The notes: generated by a model from the letters alone, not told the origin. A DNA stretch of 38,174 nt from Syntrophomonadaceae bacterium (GCA_007130825.1 SLRT01000094.1:1-38174), one strand, 5' to 3'. Positions 16,872 to 26,270 are shown, counted from the stretch's first letter. Program-made: numbers and translations.

Positions 16872-18176
16872 TTATTGCGCCAATCCAGGCAGGAACAGGG
16901 CAATCTGGGGGAATGCGGTGAGAAGGATTACGCAAACAATAATTGCTAGCAGGTACCATCCCACTCCCCGGAAGATCTCCATAACCGGGGTTTCCCTGTC
17001 TACCCCGGCTACGACGTAAACATTGGCTCCCACAGGAGGTGTGATTACCCCCATACCGAGGGCCAATACGATAATAACACCGAACCAGATTGGATCAAAC
17101 CCGAGTTCAACCGCTACCGGGTAAAAAATGGGTACGGTTAGCAGTATTAGTGCCAGAGCATCAATAAAAAACCCGAGAACAAGATAAATAAGCAGGATAA
17201 CCGCTAAAATAGCAACCGGGGGCAGGGGGAGTTCCACGGCCCAGGTAGCCAGCTCTCTAGGCAACCCGCTTATGCCCAGGAAGCGGCCGTAAATGGCCGC
17301 TGCAGCAACCAGGAACATGATCATGGCCGATATGCGCACCGAATCGTTCAGCGAATTTAAAAAACCCTGCCAGGTAAGCTGCCGCCTGACCAGGGCTACA
17401 ACCAGTGTGGCAAAAACGCCGACTGCCCCGGCTTCGGTGGGGGTAAAAATTCCGCCGAACAGGCCGCCCATGACTGCGATAAAGATGATAATTACTTCGA
17501 CTCCACCGCTTACTACTGCCTTAAATTTGTTAGACCAGGACACCTGCTCTCCTGCAGGAGCCAGTTTTGGATTTCGGATCGTCTGCAGGTAGGCAGCGAG
17601 CATAAAAAGCAGCATTAAAAGCAGGCCGGGAAAAATACCGGCCATAAAAAGCCGGCGAATAGATTCGCCGGCAGCAACTCCATAGAGGATAAAAATGACG
17701 CTAGGTGGAATCATTACCCCTAAAATTGCAGCTGCAGCGATCGTGGCTGTGGCGATAGAGCGGTTATAGTTATATTTTTTCATCTCCGGCAGGGCTACAG
17801 CGCTCATTGTCGCTGCGGTAGCCGTAGTTGAACCGCAGATAGCCCCAAAGGCGGTGCAGGCTGCGATAGTGGCTAAAAGCAAACCCGCTTTTAGATTACC
17901 CATGACTTTATAAGTGGCATCATAAATCCTAGAACTTAAACCGGAGTAAAAGGCGATATAGCCCATCCAGACAAACATGGGAACCACAAGCAGGGAATAG
18001 GAGGCAAAAGTATTATAAATGGCCTGGCTCGAAAGTGAAAACATTGCCTCCGGTGTTCTGACAATAGCAAAGCCTGTCATTCCCACTACCAGCATAACAT
18101 AAGCTACAGGCATTCTCGCAAAAAGAAGTATGAACACAAAAAAGATTGATATTATTCCGATGTAAATTGGGTTCAT
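16872..18176 (-). CDS. dctM: TRAP transporter large permease subunit
   Basis: 434 residues, very hydrophobic, about 12 membrane segments, matching the DctM family length. It catalyses sodium- or proton-driven uptake of an organic acid handed over by the periplasmic or lipid-anchored binding protein. Family-like stretches are CTAFGAICGSTTATAATMSAVALPEM and the late GFFIDALALILLTVPIFYPV and GVITPPVGANVYVV segments. It overlaps dctQ by four bases (ATGA), showing translational coupling. With dctP and dctQ upstream the transporter is complete. The substrate is unknown; aromatic or C4 carboxylates fit the locus. Confidence 0.94.
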   Translation of the reverse strand: MNPIYIGIISIFFVFILLFARMPVAYVMLVVGMTGFAIVRTPEAMFSLSSQAIYNTFASYSLLVVPMFVWMGYIAFYSGLSSRIYDATYKVMGNLKAGLLLATIAACTAFGAICGSTTATAATMSAVALPEMKKYNYNRSIATATIAAAAILGVMIPPSVIFILYGVAAGESIRRLFMAGIFPGLLLMLLFMLAAYLQTIRNPKLAPAGEQVSWSNKFKAVVSGGVEVIIIFIAVMGGLFGGIFTPTEAGAVGVFATLVVALVRRQLTWQGFLNSLNDSVRISAMIMFLVAAAAIYGRFLGISGLPRELATWAVELPLPPVAILAVILLIYLVLGFFIDALALILLTVPIFYPVAVELGFDPIWFGVIIVLALGMGVITPPVGANVYVVAGVDRETPVMEIFRGVGWYLLAIIVCVILLTAFPQIALFLPGLAQ

Positions 18177-18733
18177 TGACTGTCACTCCCTTGTGCTACA
18201 GTTCTTACAGCTTTGATCAGGTCCAGCAGAATTACCATAGCAAACATAATTATGCCGAAAGCAACCAGGTAAATCGATGGAGCAATGGGTACTTCCAGGT
18301 GGCCGGTATAATATCCCGCCATCATTCTGTTGTAGGCGAAAAACAAAATTTCCCGGGCCAGGATGTAGGAAAATATAAGGGCTATGCCAGAGACAACAAG
18401 ATCGATCAATCCCTGCACACGCGGAGAAAACTTGTCCACGAGCAACCCGACCATGATGTGTCCTTTCATTAGTGCAGTATAAGCTACGCCGAGGCCAAGC
18501 AGTACGGCTCCGGACATTTCCACCAGTTCGACGGCACCGCCTATCGGTCTGTATGGAATACGAATAATTACGTTGGTTACTGTAATTGCCATGACAATAA
18601 TCAGGGCCAACTGGGCTACCTGTGCTGTTCGCCAGGTTAAGCCCCGGACTAATCGTTCGAATAAACTTAACAAGTATAACCGCCCCCCTGTTATCGGTAT
18701 ATTCAAAATTTCATTTACTTTAAGGTTTATCAT
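18173..18733 (-). CDS. dctQ: TRAP transporter small permease subunit
   Basis: 186 residues with four predicted membrane spans, the DctQ fold that bridges binding protein and DctM. ATG 18733 has no clean ribosome site of its own; a GGTGGAAG lies inside the upstream hairpin. An in-frame TTG at 18673, eight bases after GGGGGGCGG, would give a 166-residue protein starting LSLFERLVRGLTW, closer to the family's usual size. The true start is therefore uncertain. It overlaps dctM by four bases. Confidence 0.9.
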   Translation of the reverse strand: MINLKVNEILNIPITGGRLYLLSLFERLVRGLTWRTAQVAQLALIIVMAITVTNVIIRIPYRPIGGAVELVEMSGAVLLGLGVAYTALMKGHIMVGLLVDKFSPRVQGLIDLVVSGIALIFSYILAREILFFAYNRMMAGYYTGHLEVPIAPSIYLVAFGIIMFAMVILLDLIKAVRTVAQGSDSQ

Positions 18734-18736
18734 CAG

Positions 18737-18791
18737 AGAGGGCTTCCACCTTAATGGGATTAAAGAAACCCAGTGACGGTGGAAGCCCTCT
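18737..18791 (-). promoter_or_regulatory. long hairpin between dctP and dctQ
   Basis: A 14-bp perfect inverted repeat (AGAGGGCTTCCACC at 18737-18750 and GGTGGAAGCCCTCT at 18778-18791) encloses 27 bases that contain a further short pairing (TGGG with CCCA). No U tract follows. Such stems after a binding-protein gene commonly protect its mRNA or reduce read-through, giving more DctP than permease. Confidence 0.7.
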
Positions 18792-18840
18792 TAAGCTGCT
18801 TCACTTACAAACAAAAATCGTTTGTGTCCATAACGATAAA

Positions 18841-19971
18841 TTAATTACCGTAGTCACCGTACTCTTCAGAGTGTTTTTCATCGAGTTCAAGGGCTAAGTC
18901 CATAATTTCCTGACCGGGCAGTCCTTCAGCCTCAGCTTCTTCTACCCAGCTTTCCATGATCGGATCGATCAGGTCTACCCAGCGCTGCCATTCGTCATCG
19001 CTAAGCTCGATTACTTCCATGCCGTGCTCCTCGACACCAAATTCCTGGCCGGCAACGGTATAATCTGTCCTCAGCATGCCGTACATTTCGACATACTCTT
19101 CGTTAACCTCATCAAAAATCTGCTGTACTGATGTGGGGAACGCGTTCCAGGTATCCCAGTTCATCACTTTCATGAATATAATGTTATAGGCCCCGGGAGC
19201 TTTAGTGATATACTCGGTAACTTCGGCCAACCTGAAGCCTTGCAATGTATCGGTAGGAGCGAGCAGTCCGTCAACGACTCCTGTTTCAATATTTTCGTAA
19301 GAAGCACCCATGCCAAATGAGACAGGGTTTGCCCCGAGTGCGGTTACCCAGGGTATAGTTCCTCCCACAGCCCTGATATCAAGGCCGTCAAGATCTTCCA
19401 TGGTCTCTACCCGGGTATTGGTCATAAAATCGCCGGGGCCGGTGGCCCAGAAGTGCATGATCTTGACATCGGCGTACTCTTCCTGCAGCAGTTCGGATTG
19501 CTTCCAGGCTTCATGCATGGTCATTGAGGCGACCAGGGCATTGTCATTGTTAAAACCGGGCTGTTCGAAAGCATCCGTAAGTGGAAATACACCCGGTGTA
19601 TAAGCGGGGCAGGTTGTTCCTATATCAGCAACTCCTTCGGCGACGCCCCCGTAAATTTCGGGCATTTCGAGAAGTGCCTGGGCGGGATGCCATGCAAAAT
19701 CAACAGTGTGGGGAGTTTCTGCCGCCACACGGTCCGAGATCTCCTGGGCCCAGACTACGTGTCCCTCAGCTACCTGGAAGTCTCCTTCCGGCCAGAAGGT
19801 GGCGAATTCCAGGGTGAAACTTTGGGCCTCCTCTTCCGGTTCATCTACCGGTTCTTCATCCGGTTCATCTACCGGCTCTTCTATCGGTTCTTCGGCAGGC
19901 TCACAACCGCTAATTACAGGAACAAGCACCAAAGCTAAAACAAGCATCAGCAAAAATATCTTTGTTTTCAT
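18841..19971 (-). CDS. dctP: TRAP transporter solute-binding lipoprotein
   Basis: 376 residues. A lipoprotein signal peptide ends in the lipobox VISGC (Cys23), so the protein is lipid-anchored outside the membrane, as expected for a monoderm. An acidic Pro/Glu/Asp-rich linker (about 24-50) follows, then the DctP domain beginning FTLEFATFWPEGDF, with DLDGLDIRAVGGTIPW and ALGANPVSFGMGASYENIETGVVDG near the ligand-binding arginine region. AAAAGGAGGG lies upstream of ATG 19971. It is the first gene of the dctPQM operon. The substrate is not readable. Confidence 0.93.
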   Translation of the reverse strand: MKTKIFLLMLVLALVLVPVISGCEPAEEPIEEPVDEPDEEPVDEPEEEAQSFTLEFATFWPEGDFQVAEGHVVWAQEISDRVAAETPHTVDFAWHPAQALLEMPEIYGGVAEGVADIGTTCPAYTPGVFPLTDAFEQPGFNNDNALVASMTMHEAWKQSELLQEEYADVKIMHFWATGPGDFMTNTRVETMEDLDGLDIRAVGGTIPWVTALGANPVSFGMGASYENIETGVVDGLLAPTDTLQGFRLAEVTEYITKAPGAYNIIFMKVMNWDTWNAFPTSVQQIFDEVNEEYVEMYGMLRTDYTVAGQEFGVEEHGMEVIELSDDEWQRWVDLIDPIMESWVEEAEAEGLPGQEIMDLALELDEKHSEEYGDYGN

Positions 19972-20614
19972 TACTTCCTTGACCCTCCTTTTAATGTTAC
20001 AAGCTTAATCAAATCTGGAAACGTATATAACTGGCTATTTTTATTCACCCATATATTAAATCACTCTCCTTTATAAACATATGAGCCCTATATGGATTAT
20101 ATTGGGATAATCCAGTAAAACACAGCGTTTATAGCGTTCATATTTCTTATTATTCTTGAAACAAGATCCATGCCGGATGATAGGGCATCGTTAGTTATAG
20201 ACATTTGCAAATACAGAAAATATTTTAGAAAATGATATTTTTAAGTTTAACACAAATTATTTATATAATCAACACTCATTTTTTGTTTAAATCAATATAT
20301 TTGATTTTTTATCATATTGTTAAATAATGGGCTTAGCACTAAGTTTAAATAATCGGATTTTTCCCCGTTCGTATCTTGTCAACACTGGTTTAAGGTTATA
20401 TTCAAAACGAATAATGTAAATAATTGATCTGTCGATAAACAAATTGTCGACACGCATTTTATACCCGCTTACCCGCTTGACTCAGTTGGAGGCAAAATAT
20501 AGTATATACAATACAAAGGAAATAAAGGCCGGAAAAGATGCTTAAACTGTTTGGCCAGTCTTTGGCAAAACAGGTTTCTCGCCGCTGATAACTAAAACAG
20601 GGGATAAATAATTA
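19972..20614. other. 643-base divergent regulatory region between dctP and the MFS gene
   Basis: No gene is seen in this AT-rich interval. It contains several small dyads: GGATTAT/ATAATCC (20094-20113), AAATCAA/TTGATTT (20289-20307), CTTAG-CA-CTAAG (20332-20343) and TGTCGA/TCGACA (20430-20452). They are possible operators for the divergent dctP and MFS transcripts. A promoter for the MFS gene is listed separately. Confidence 0.5.
20477..20505 (+). promoter_or_regulatory. candidate promoter for the MFS transporter
   Basis: TTGACT (20477-20482), 17 bases, TAGTAT (20500-20505); an alternative -10 TATAGT at 20498 gives 15-base spacing. It is about 110 bases upstream of the MFS start. Confidence 0.4.
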
Positions 20615-21886
20615 ATGAGATTTGTAATCAAACGTGAATTAGTATTCTTAATCTTCAGCTTGCTTTTTGTTGTTGCTCTTTTTTTGCGCACCAGCACAGC
20701 CATAATTGTGGAGGACCTGGTAGCTGAATTTGCTGTCCCTGCCGCTGCTCTCGGTTTGATGGCTTCGGCTTTTTTTTATGCCTACAGCCTGGTTCAGCTG
20801 CCTGTGGGCATGCTGTCAGATCGTATCGGGGTCCGCTATACAGTTGTTATTTCCGGTTTGCTCGGGGTTGCCGGGACCGTTTTGTTTGCTTATTCAACGG
20901 GAATCCAGATGGCCACCTGGGCGCGGTTGCTGACCGGAGTCGGCACGGCGGGAATATGGGTGCCGGCGTTAAAATATCTTTCTCTGGTCTATCCTCCCGA
21001 GAAGTTTGCCACTCGCACCGCGATTATTTCTACTATCGGAAGTTTTGGGCTTCTGTTTGCCACTTTCCCGCTGGCTGTACTGGTTGAAAGAATTGGCTGG
21101 CGTTATTCCTTTGTTTTGGTAGCGGCAGTGCTGCTGATGTTAATGCTTGGCGCCTGGTTTCTGATGAGTGCCCGATCTGCTTCAGAGCCGGTTAATGAAA
21201 CCGCTGAAGAAATTAAGAATGAAAATAAAGAGCAGCCTTTGGTAAACAAGAGTTCTATCTTGCGTACCCGGACCTTCTGGCTTTTTGCTATTTGGGTGTT
21301 CCTGGTTTATGGTGTTCAATTCAGCTTTCAGGGATTATGGGGTGCTGTATTTTTACAGGACACTTTCGGTGTCAGCAGGGAAACCGCCGGAAGCCACCTT
21401 TTTTTTACTTCCCTGGGAATACTTTTTGGGGGCATTTTTTGGGGTTTGTTGTCGGATCGTTATTTTCAGGCCCGCCGTCCGGTAATTCTCATCGCCACAT
21501 TGGGTATGCTGCTGTCGTGGGGTATTATGACATTTCTTACCATGTACCCCGGACCTTTTATAACTTCGCTCCTGTATTTTTTCCTCGGTTTCTTCAGCAT
21601 TGTTTTCCTGGTAACATTTTCATCTGTTAAAGAAATATTTCCTGTCAAAAAGGCAGGGACAGCGCTCGGTGCCATTAATATGATTATGCTTCTTGGAGCC
21701 GGGATTTACCAGGGGGTAACCGGTTACATGATCGACCACTATTTTGCTGAAGGAGCTGTCTTTACAGCATATCGTGTTGTGTTTATTTTTTATTTTGCAA
21801 GTATAGTCTTTGCTTTTTGCCTGGTTCTGTTCATGCCCGAAACATTTCCTTCCCCGGTTAAGGCGGGCCAATCGAAAGGAAAGTAA
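20615..21886 (+). CDS. major facilitator superfamily transporter
   Basis: 423 residues with about 12 membrane helices and a central hydrophilic loop (about 188-212) rich in Glu, Lys and Asn. The MFS motif A appears as GMLSDRIGVRYT after helix 2. Helix 4 contains RLLTGVGTAGIWVPALKYLS. The overall pattern is that of organic-anion or sugar-acid permeases, but the substrate cannot be assigned. It is a single gene, + strand, with a leader of its own. Its neighbours suggest an aromatic or carboxylic acid. Confidence 0.88.
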   Translation: MRFVIKRELVFLIFSLLFVVALFLRTSTAIIVEDLVAEFAVPAAALGLMASAFFYAYSLVQLPVGMLSDRIGVRYTVVISGLLGVAGTVLFAYSTGIQMATWARLLTGVGTAGIWVPALKYLSLVYPPEKFATRTAIISTIGSFGLLFATFPLAVLVERIGWRYSFVLVAAVLLMLMLGAWFLMSARSASEPVNETAEEIKNENKEQPLVNKSSILRTRTFWLFAIWVFLVYGVQFSFQGLWGAVFLQDTFGVSRETAGSHLFFTSLGILFGGIFWGLLSDRYFQARRPVILIATLGMLLSWGIMTFLTMYPGPFITSLLYFFLGFFSIVFLVTFSSVKEIFPVKKAGTALGAINMIMLLGAGIYQGVTGYMIDHYFAEGAVFTAYRVVFIFYFASIVFAFCLVLFMPETFPSPVKAGQSKGK

Positions 21887-22164
21887 CATTTACATATTAC
21901 CTGTGTTTGTGATGGTCGCATATTTCATAACAGGTTGTATTGTAAATGGCCAGGAGCAGGCTTGCCTGCAGACCCCGGTTTTGTTGCTACCGATTTATTG
22001 CCGGAAAACCCGCGGCGCGTTTTTTATAGAAGCGCGCCAAAAAAGCATTTGATCGGTGCTTAAGACAAATTCTTGTAGAATTGTATCATTAACACATTAA
22101 TTAGTATGTGTTATCTCTGGTATATGGTTATTTACTTTCTTTAATTATGCCTGATAAGTTTTAT

Positions 22165-22587
22165 TTACTTAATGATCATGATATTTTTCTTAATACAGTT
22201 GGCTACGGCATTGCTAACGCTTCCGAGGATTATTCCACTGATCTTGCCCAGGCCCCTGCCCCCGAGGATAACCAGTTCAAAGTTTTCTTTTTCGGCGATT
22301 TCACAAATGATATCTGCAGGATTTCCTTTTTCCAGCCTGGTGTTAACCGTAATTCCCTGCTCGCGAAAAGACTGGGTAGTATTTTCCAGAATCTTGTTAC
22401 CGGTATTTTCTAATTCTTTTTCCTTTGACTTGTAAGCGGAAAAGAAATCATATCCTTGCTGGGGATTAACTTCGATAACATAGAGAATGGTTACTTCTGC
22501 ATTAAATTTATTTGCCAACTCGATGGTTTCTGCAATTGTTTTAGTTGAATGTTTGGATCCGTCAGTAGCCAGCAAAATTTTATCCAT
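22165..22587 (-). CDS. universal stress protein (UspA family)
   Basis: 140 residues, a single UspA domain. It starts MDKILLATDGSKHSTKTIAE and ends with the ATP-binding pattern GGRGLGKISGIILGSVSNAVA. A GGGAG site precedes ATG 22587. UspA proteins bind ATP/AMP and modulate stress survival. It is a single-gene unit with AT-rich flanks (22588-22874 holds nothing I recognise) and has no evident link to the pathway genes. Confidence 0.92.
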   Translation of the reverse strand: MDKILLATDGSKHSTKTIAETIELANKFNAEVTILYVIEVNPQQGYDFFSAYKSKEKELENTGNKILENTTQSFREQGITVNTRLEKGNPADIICEIAEKENFELVILGGRGLGKISGIILGSVSNAVANCIKKNIMIIK

Positions 22588-22874
22588 GTGTAAAACACGC
22601 TCCCTTATATTTTATAGTTTTAACACTGTCTGAGCAGCCTTATTGTTTAAGACAACTGCAAACACCTCCATGGATGCTTTTTTTAATAGCATATTTTCCA
22701 TAAAGAGCAGATATTATTTAATAGCATAATTACTCTTTGGTTACTTTTAGTCAATAAATGAGTATATTTTTTAATTATTGCTATTACAGTATATAGCGAA
22801 TAGTAAATATAAACAAGATCTTGTATTTACCCGCAGAACCTGATAATTTACTCTCCAGCGTGGAATACAGAATA

Positions 22875-23402
22875 TTAACCGTCAACCCGCCCGATGCCCT
22901 GTTCCAGGTAGCTCTGGGCCATGTCGCGGTAAAAGGCGGCGCTGGAGTCTACCCACATTAAGGAGGCGCCGTCGATCTCTTTTTTGATTTTAGCCGGTGA
23001 GCCCGCTGCCAGGTGCCTGGCCGGAATTTTCATGTTGTCGGCGACCACGCTGCCGGCGGCGACCATCGCCTGTTCTCCAATTTCACAAAAGTCCAGCAGC
23101 ACAGCGTTTAAACCGATGATTGCACCGTTTTGGACAGTGCAGTTGTGCAGTACGGCTCCATGGGCTACGGTAACATTTTCACCGATGGTCGTTATACCGT
23201 CATCCATAATGTGCACTACCACATTATCCTGGATGCTGGTACCTTTGCCCACATAGATCCGGCCGAAATCCCCCCGCAACACAGCTCCAAACCAGATACT
23301 GGCTCCGTCCTCGATTACCACATCACCGATTACCGATGCGGTGGGCGCTACAAAAGCTCCCGCGGCTACCTGCGGTATTTTTCCATTTAGTTCCATTATC
23401 AT
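22875..23402 (-). CDS. gamma-carbonic anhydrase-like left-handed beta-helix protein
   Basis: 175 residues of hexapeptide repeats (left-handed beta-helix) in the gamma-carbonic anhydrase/YrdA/PaaY group. Likely zinc-binding histidines lie in VVVHIMDDG and VAHGAVLHNC. The helix runs about 12-140 with a C-terminal helical tail. AAAGGAG lies 12 bases before ATG 23402. Members hydrate CO2 or, as PaaY in phenylacetate clusters, act as CoA thioesterases. With a PaaI-type thioesterase next door the second role is worth considering, but sequence alone does not decide. Confidence 0.88.
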   Translation of the reverse strand: MIMELNGKIPQVAAGAFVAPTASVIGDVVIEDGASIWFGAVLRGDFGRIYVGKGTSIQDNVVVHIMDDGITTIGENVTVAHGAVLHNCTVQNGAIIGLNAVLLDFCEIGEQAMVAAGSVVADNMKIPARHLAAGSPAKIKKEIDGASLMWVDSSAAFYRDMAQSYLEQGIGRVDG

Positions 23403-23542
23403 TAGTATGGTTCTCTCCTTTCGACTCAGGTAATTAGTTTGTTTAATTTATTTATAAAGCGCTCTCCACGGAAAATGATCCGGCCCAATAAACCTGGTAA
23501 TGGCAGTTTAAGTTATAAACAAGACCGGCTTTGTTCTGGCAA

Positions 23543-23947
23543 TTAGATTTTACGAAATACTGTTCCTCTCAACAAGGCTACCGTTTGATCGTTGCGGGAA
23601 ACGGTCATGCGATAAACTCCTGTCGAACGGGTGAGGTGTTCTTCTTCGGCCACAGCGGTTAGCCGGTCTCCGCTAGCGGTGCCTCTTACATAGTTGACGC
23701 TAATATGCATAGCCAGGGCTGTTCCGCGGGTATTCGAAGCAATTCCGAAAGCGGTGTCGGCCAGGGTAAATAAAGCCCCTCCGTGGGTAACGCCGTTGAA
23801 GTTATGCATGTCGGGTGCGACCTCCATGCTTACCCGGGCATAACCGGCCTGCACTGTTTCAAGCTTGATTCCCAGTTTCCGGGGGAAAAGATCCTGCTGG
23901 TAGCGTTCCTGCATCTGCTGTGAGTAGTCATTTTCCCGATTATCCAT
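23543..23947 (-). CDS. PaaI-family hotdog thioesterase
   Basis: 134 residues, hotdog-fold acyl-CoA thioesterase. The signature FNGVTHGGALFTLADTAFGI is at about 60-79 and includes the HGG loop and catalytic Asp, followed by ISVNYVRGT. The open frame extends to 24022, but ATG 23947 directly follows AGGGGGCTTGGTA and is chosen. It probably hydrolyses aryl-CoA esters such as stalled hydroxyphenylacetyl-CoA, freeing CoA when the pathway backs up. It is transcribed away from the CoA-transferase gene. Confidence 0.9.
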   Translation of the reverse strand: MDNRENDYSQQMQERYQQDLFPRKLGIKLETVQAGYARVSMEVAPDMHNFNGVTHGGALFTLADTAFGIASNTRGTALAMHISVNYVRGTASGDRLTAVAEEEHLTRSTGVYRMTVSRNDQTVALLRGTVFRKI

Positions 23948-24278
23948 TACCAAGCCCCCTGCCTGTGTTATATTATAGGAACAGTATACTTGATGTTTAA
24001 ATTGTTTGAAACCCCTGCGCAAACAGGAATAATTGGTTTGATCAGTGTAAATTTTAATGATCGCCTTTCATATGCACAGGTATTTGCTTAGAAGTAAAAA
24101 CTGAAAACAAAAGTTTCAATATGTGACTTGATCCAGGTTGGCAAATACCCCATCATTTTGCTGCGGTTCTTTCAGATCCAGGGTTTTTGGTTTTAACAGC
24201 TGTCATCGCTTATGATAGAATAGTTGTTGTTGAGGTTAGAATATAGTTCAACAAACGGCTGCGGGGGGAGTGAAACAA
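23948..24278. other. divergent intergenic region, no gene seen
   Basis: 331 bases between the thioesterase and the CoA-transferase gene. It must carry both divergent promoters. I see no clear boxes, repeats or RNA structure apart from the GGGGGGAG ribosome site at 24263-24270. Confidence 0.4.
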
Positions 24279-26192
24279 ATGGATCCGAAAGATCATCAGC
24301 AAAAGAAAATCCAGCTGGCAGTGACCAAAGAAAAATATCCGGAAAAATATGAATCGGAAGATACAATTTTCAGCCATATCCATGCCGGCGACAGGATTTT
24401 TATTGGCACAGCCTGCGGTGAACCGCAATACCTTGTCCAGGCCCTTATTAAATTCGTGGAATCTAACCCGAAAGCTTTTTTCGATGCAGAAGTTTTACAT
24501 GTCTGGACGCTTGGTGTTGCTCCATACATGGATCAAAAATTTAAAAAGAATTTCAGGCACAATTCTTTTTTCATTGCGGAAAACACCAGGGAGGTGGTTA
24601 ACAAGGGCCTTGCCGATTATACACCCGTTTTCGCTTCCGATATCCCCAGTTTGTTCAGACGCAGACTGGTGCCGGTCGATGTCGCCCTGGTCCAGACATC
24701 ACTGCCTGATCGGCATGGACATCTGAGCCTCGGTATAAGCGTTGATATTACCAAGACGGCTGTTGAAAACGCAACGCTGGTTATTGCCCAGGTTAATTCA
24801 GAGATGCCGAGAATCCATGGAGACACTTTCGTCAACATCGAAGACGTAGATTTTATTGTCCCTTATGACGAGCCGTTGTTGGAATATAAAGCCCCCAATC
24901 CTCCAGCCGGCGCTGTGCAGGAAATTGGAAGGTATGCCGCCCGGATCATTGAAAACGGAGATACAATTCAGGTTGGCTATGGAAGCTTGCCCAATGCGAT
25001 TCTGGCTAACCTTGACTCCAAAAAGAACCTTGGCATCCACTCGGAATTACTCAGCGATGGGATAGTGGATCTTATCAAAAAGGGGGTTGTGAATAACTCA
25101 AAAAAAACCATAGATCGTGAAAAAACTGTCGCTTCTTTTTGTATGGGAAGCAGGGCAACCTACGATTATCTTGATGATAACCCGGGCATGGAATTCAGGG
25201 CAATCGATTATACCAACGACCCGATTACGATTGCCATGAATAAAAATATGGTGGCCATAAACACCGCCCTGGAAATTGACCTTACCGGGCAGGCTACGGC
25301 GGAATCGCTGGGACGCTATTTTTTCAGTGGAATCGGCGGGCAGGCTGATTTTATGCGCGGTGCGGTTTTGGCAAAAGGCGGTAAAACCATCCTCGCTCTA
25401 CCTTCAACCAGTGAAAACGATGAGATTTCTAGGATTGTCCCTTTTCTCAACGAAGGTGCCGGTGTTACTCTAACCCGCGGGGACATCCATTATGTGGTCA
25501 CAGAATACGGGATAGCATACCTGCATGGGAAAAATGTGAGGGAGAGAGCGATGGCTTTGATATCTATAGCCCATCCTTCTCATCAGCCGTGGCTGATAGA
25601 AGAAGCAAAAAAATATTCTCTTATATATAAAGACCAGGCCTTTATTCCCGGAGAAAAAGGTAAGTATCCCGCTGAACTTGAGACACGCAGAGCCACAAGT
25701 TCCGGGCTGGAGTTTTTTTTGAGACCGGTCAGGATCAGCGATGAACATTTGCTTAAAGATTTTTTTTACAGCCTTTCAGATGAAACCCGGTATAACCGGT
25801 TTCTTTCCCGGCGGGAAGATATGCCGCGCCAAATGCTGCAGGATCTTTTCCTGGTTATTGATTATACTAAGCAAATGGTGATCCTGGCGACAATTGAGCA
25901 TGAAGGCGCTGAAGTTATTATCGGCGTCGGTCAATATGTTGTTCTTGAAGGGACCCTTACTGCCCAGGTAGCCCTGGTTGTAAGGGATGATTATCACCAT
26001 AAGGGCCTTGGGACCGAATTGCTTTCTTACCTGGCCTACATCGCAAAAAGAGAGGGGTTGACCGGCTTTACAGCCGAAATACTGCCGGAAAACAAACATG
26101 TCTTGCATTTGTTAGAAAAAATTGGCCTTGTAGTGGAAAAGAAATTTTCCGCAGGAGTTTACTTGATAGAAATTGCCTTCCAGGAGAGGTGA
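24279..26192 (+). CDS. acetyl-CoA hydrolase/CoA-transferase family protein fused to a GNAT acetyltransferase domain
   Basis: 637 residues. The first ~460 match the acetyl-CoA hydrolase/4-hydroxybutyrate CoA-transferase family, with the catalytic-Glu stretch LGIHSELLSDGIVDL and GIGGQADFMRGA. The last ~170 form a GNAT domain beginning near FFLRPVRISDEH, with acetyl-CoA loop HHKGLGTELL and EILPENKHVLHLLEKIGL. The start is ATG 24279, eight bases after GGGGGGAG; GTG 24270 overlaps that site. The transferase half would move CoA between acetyl-CoA (or another acyl-CoA) and a carboxylic acid, saving ATP compared with the ligases. The GNAT half may acetylate a protein or act as a sensor, so its role is open. 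This fusion occurs in other anaerobes. Confidence 0.9.
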   Translation: MDPKDHQQKKIQLAVTKEKYPEKYESEDTIFSHIHAGDRIFIGTACGEPQYLVQALIKFVESNPKAFFDAEVLHVWTLGVAPYMDQKFKKNFRHNSFFIAENTREVVNKGLADYTPVFASDIPSLFRRRLVPVDVALVQTSLPDRHGHLSLGISVDITKTAVENATLVIAQVNSEMPRIHGDTFVNIEDVDFIVPYDEPLLEYKAPNPPAGAVQEIGRYAARIIENGDTIQVGYGSLPNAILANLDSKKNLGIHSELLSDGIVDLIKKGVVNNSKKTIDREKTVASFCMGSRATYDYLDDNPGMEFRAIDYTNDPITIAMNKNMVAINTALEIDLTGQATAESLGRYFFSGIGGQADFMRGAVLAKGGKTILALPSTSENDEISRIVPFLNEGAGVTLTRGDIHYVVTEYGIAYLHGKNVRERAMALISIAHPSHQPWLIEEAKKYSLIYKDQAFIPGEKGKYPAELETRRATSSGLEFFLRPVRISDEHLLKDFFYSLSDETRYNRFLSRREDMPRQMLQDLFLVIDYTKQMVILATIEHEGAEVIIGVGQYVVLEGTLTAQVALVVRDDYHHKGLGTELLSYLAYIAKREGLTGFTAEILPENKHVLHLLEKIGLVVEKKFSAGVYLIEIAFQER

Positions 26193-26263
26193 AGGTGAAC
26201 TGTAATGGCGCTTACACCGCCACCTGTCTACTTTTCCATTTCTGCCTGTTCTCCTCCTGGAAG
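26177..26263. other. inverted repeat in the convergent 3' region
   Basis: CTTCCAGGAG (26177-26186, inside the CoA-transferase end) and CTCCTGGAAG (26254-26263) are exact inverted copies. Between them lies a smaller TGGCG/CGCCA hairpin (26206-26222). It may help end both convergent transcripts. There is no strong T tract. Confidence 0.35.
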
Positions 26264-26270
26264 CTTCGCA

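Noticed and set aside
20546-20566. possible sigma-54 promoter (GG-N10-GC) before the MFS gene
   Set aside because: Only the minimal GG/GC spacing matches; the rest of the -24/-12 consensus is poor and no sigma-54 activator is nearby.
22014-22038. GGCGCG/CGCGCC stem after the MFS gene as a terminator
   Set aside because: The stem is short with a 13-base loop and is followed by A, not T, on the + strand, so I could not call it with confidence.
23948-24022. 25-residue N-terminal extension of the PaaI-type thioesterase
   Set aside because: ATG 23947 has a good ribosome site and matches usual family length; the extension has neither.
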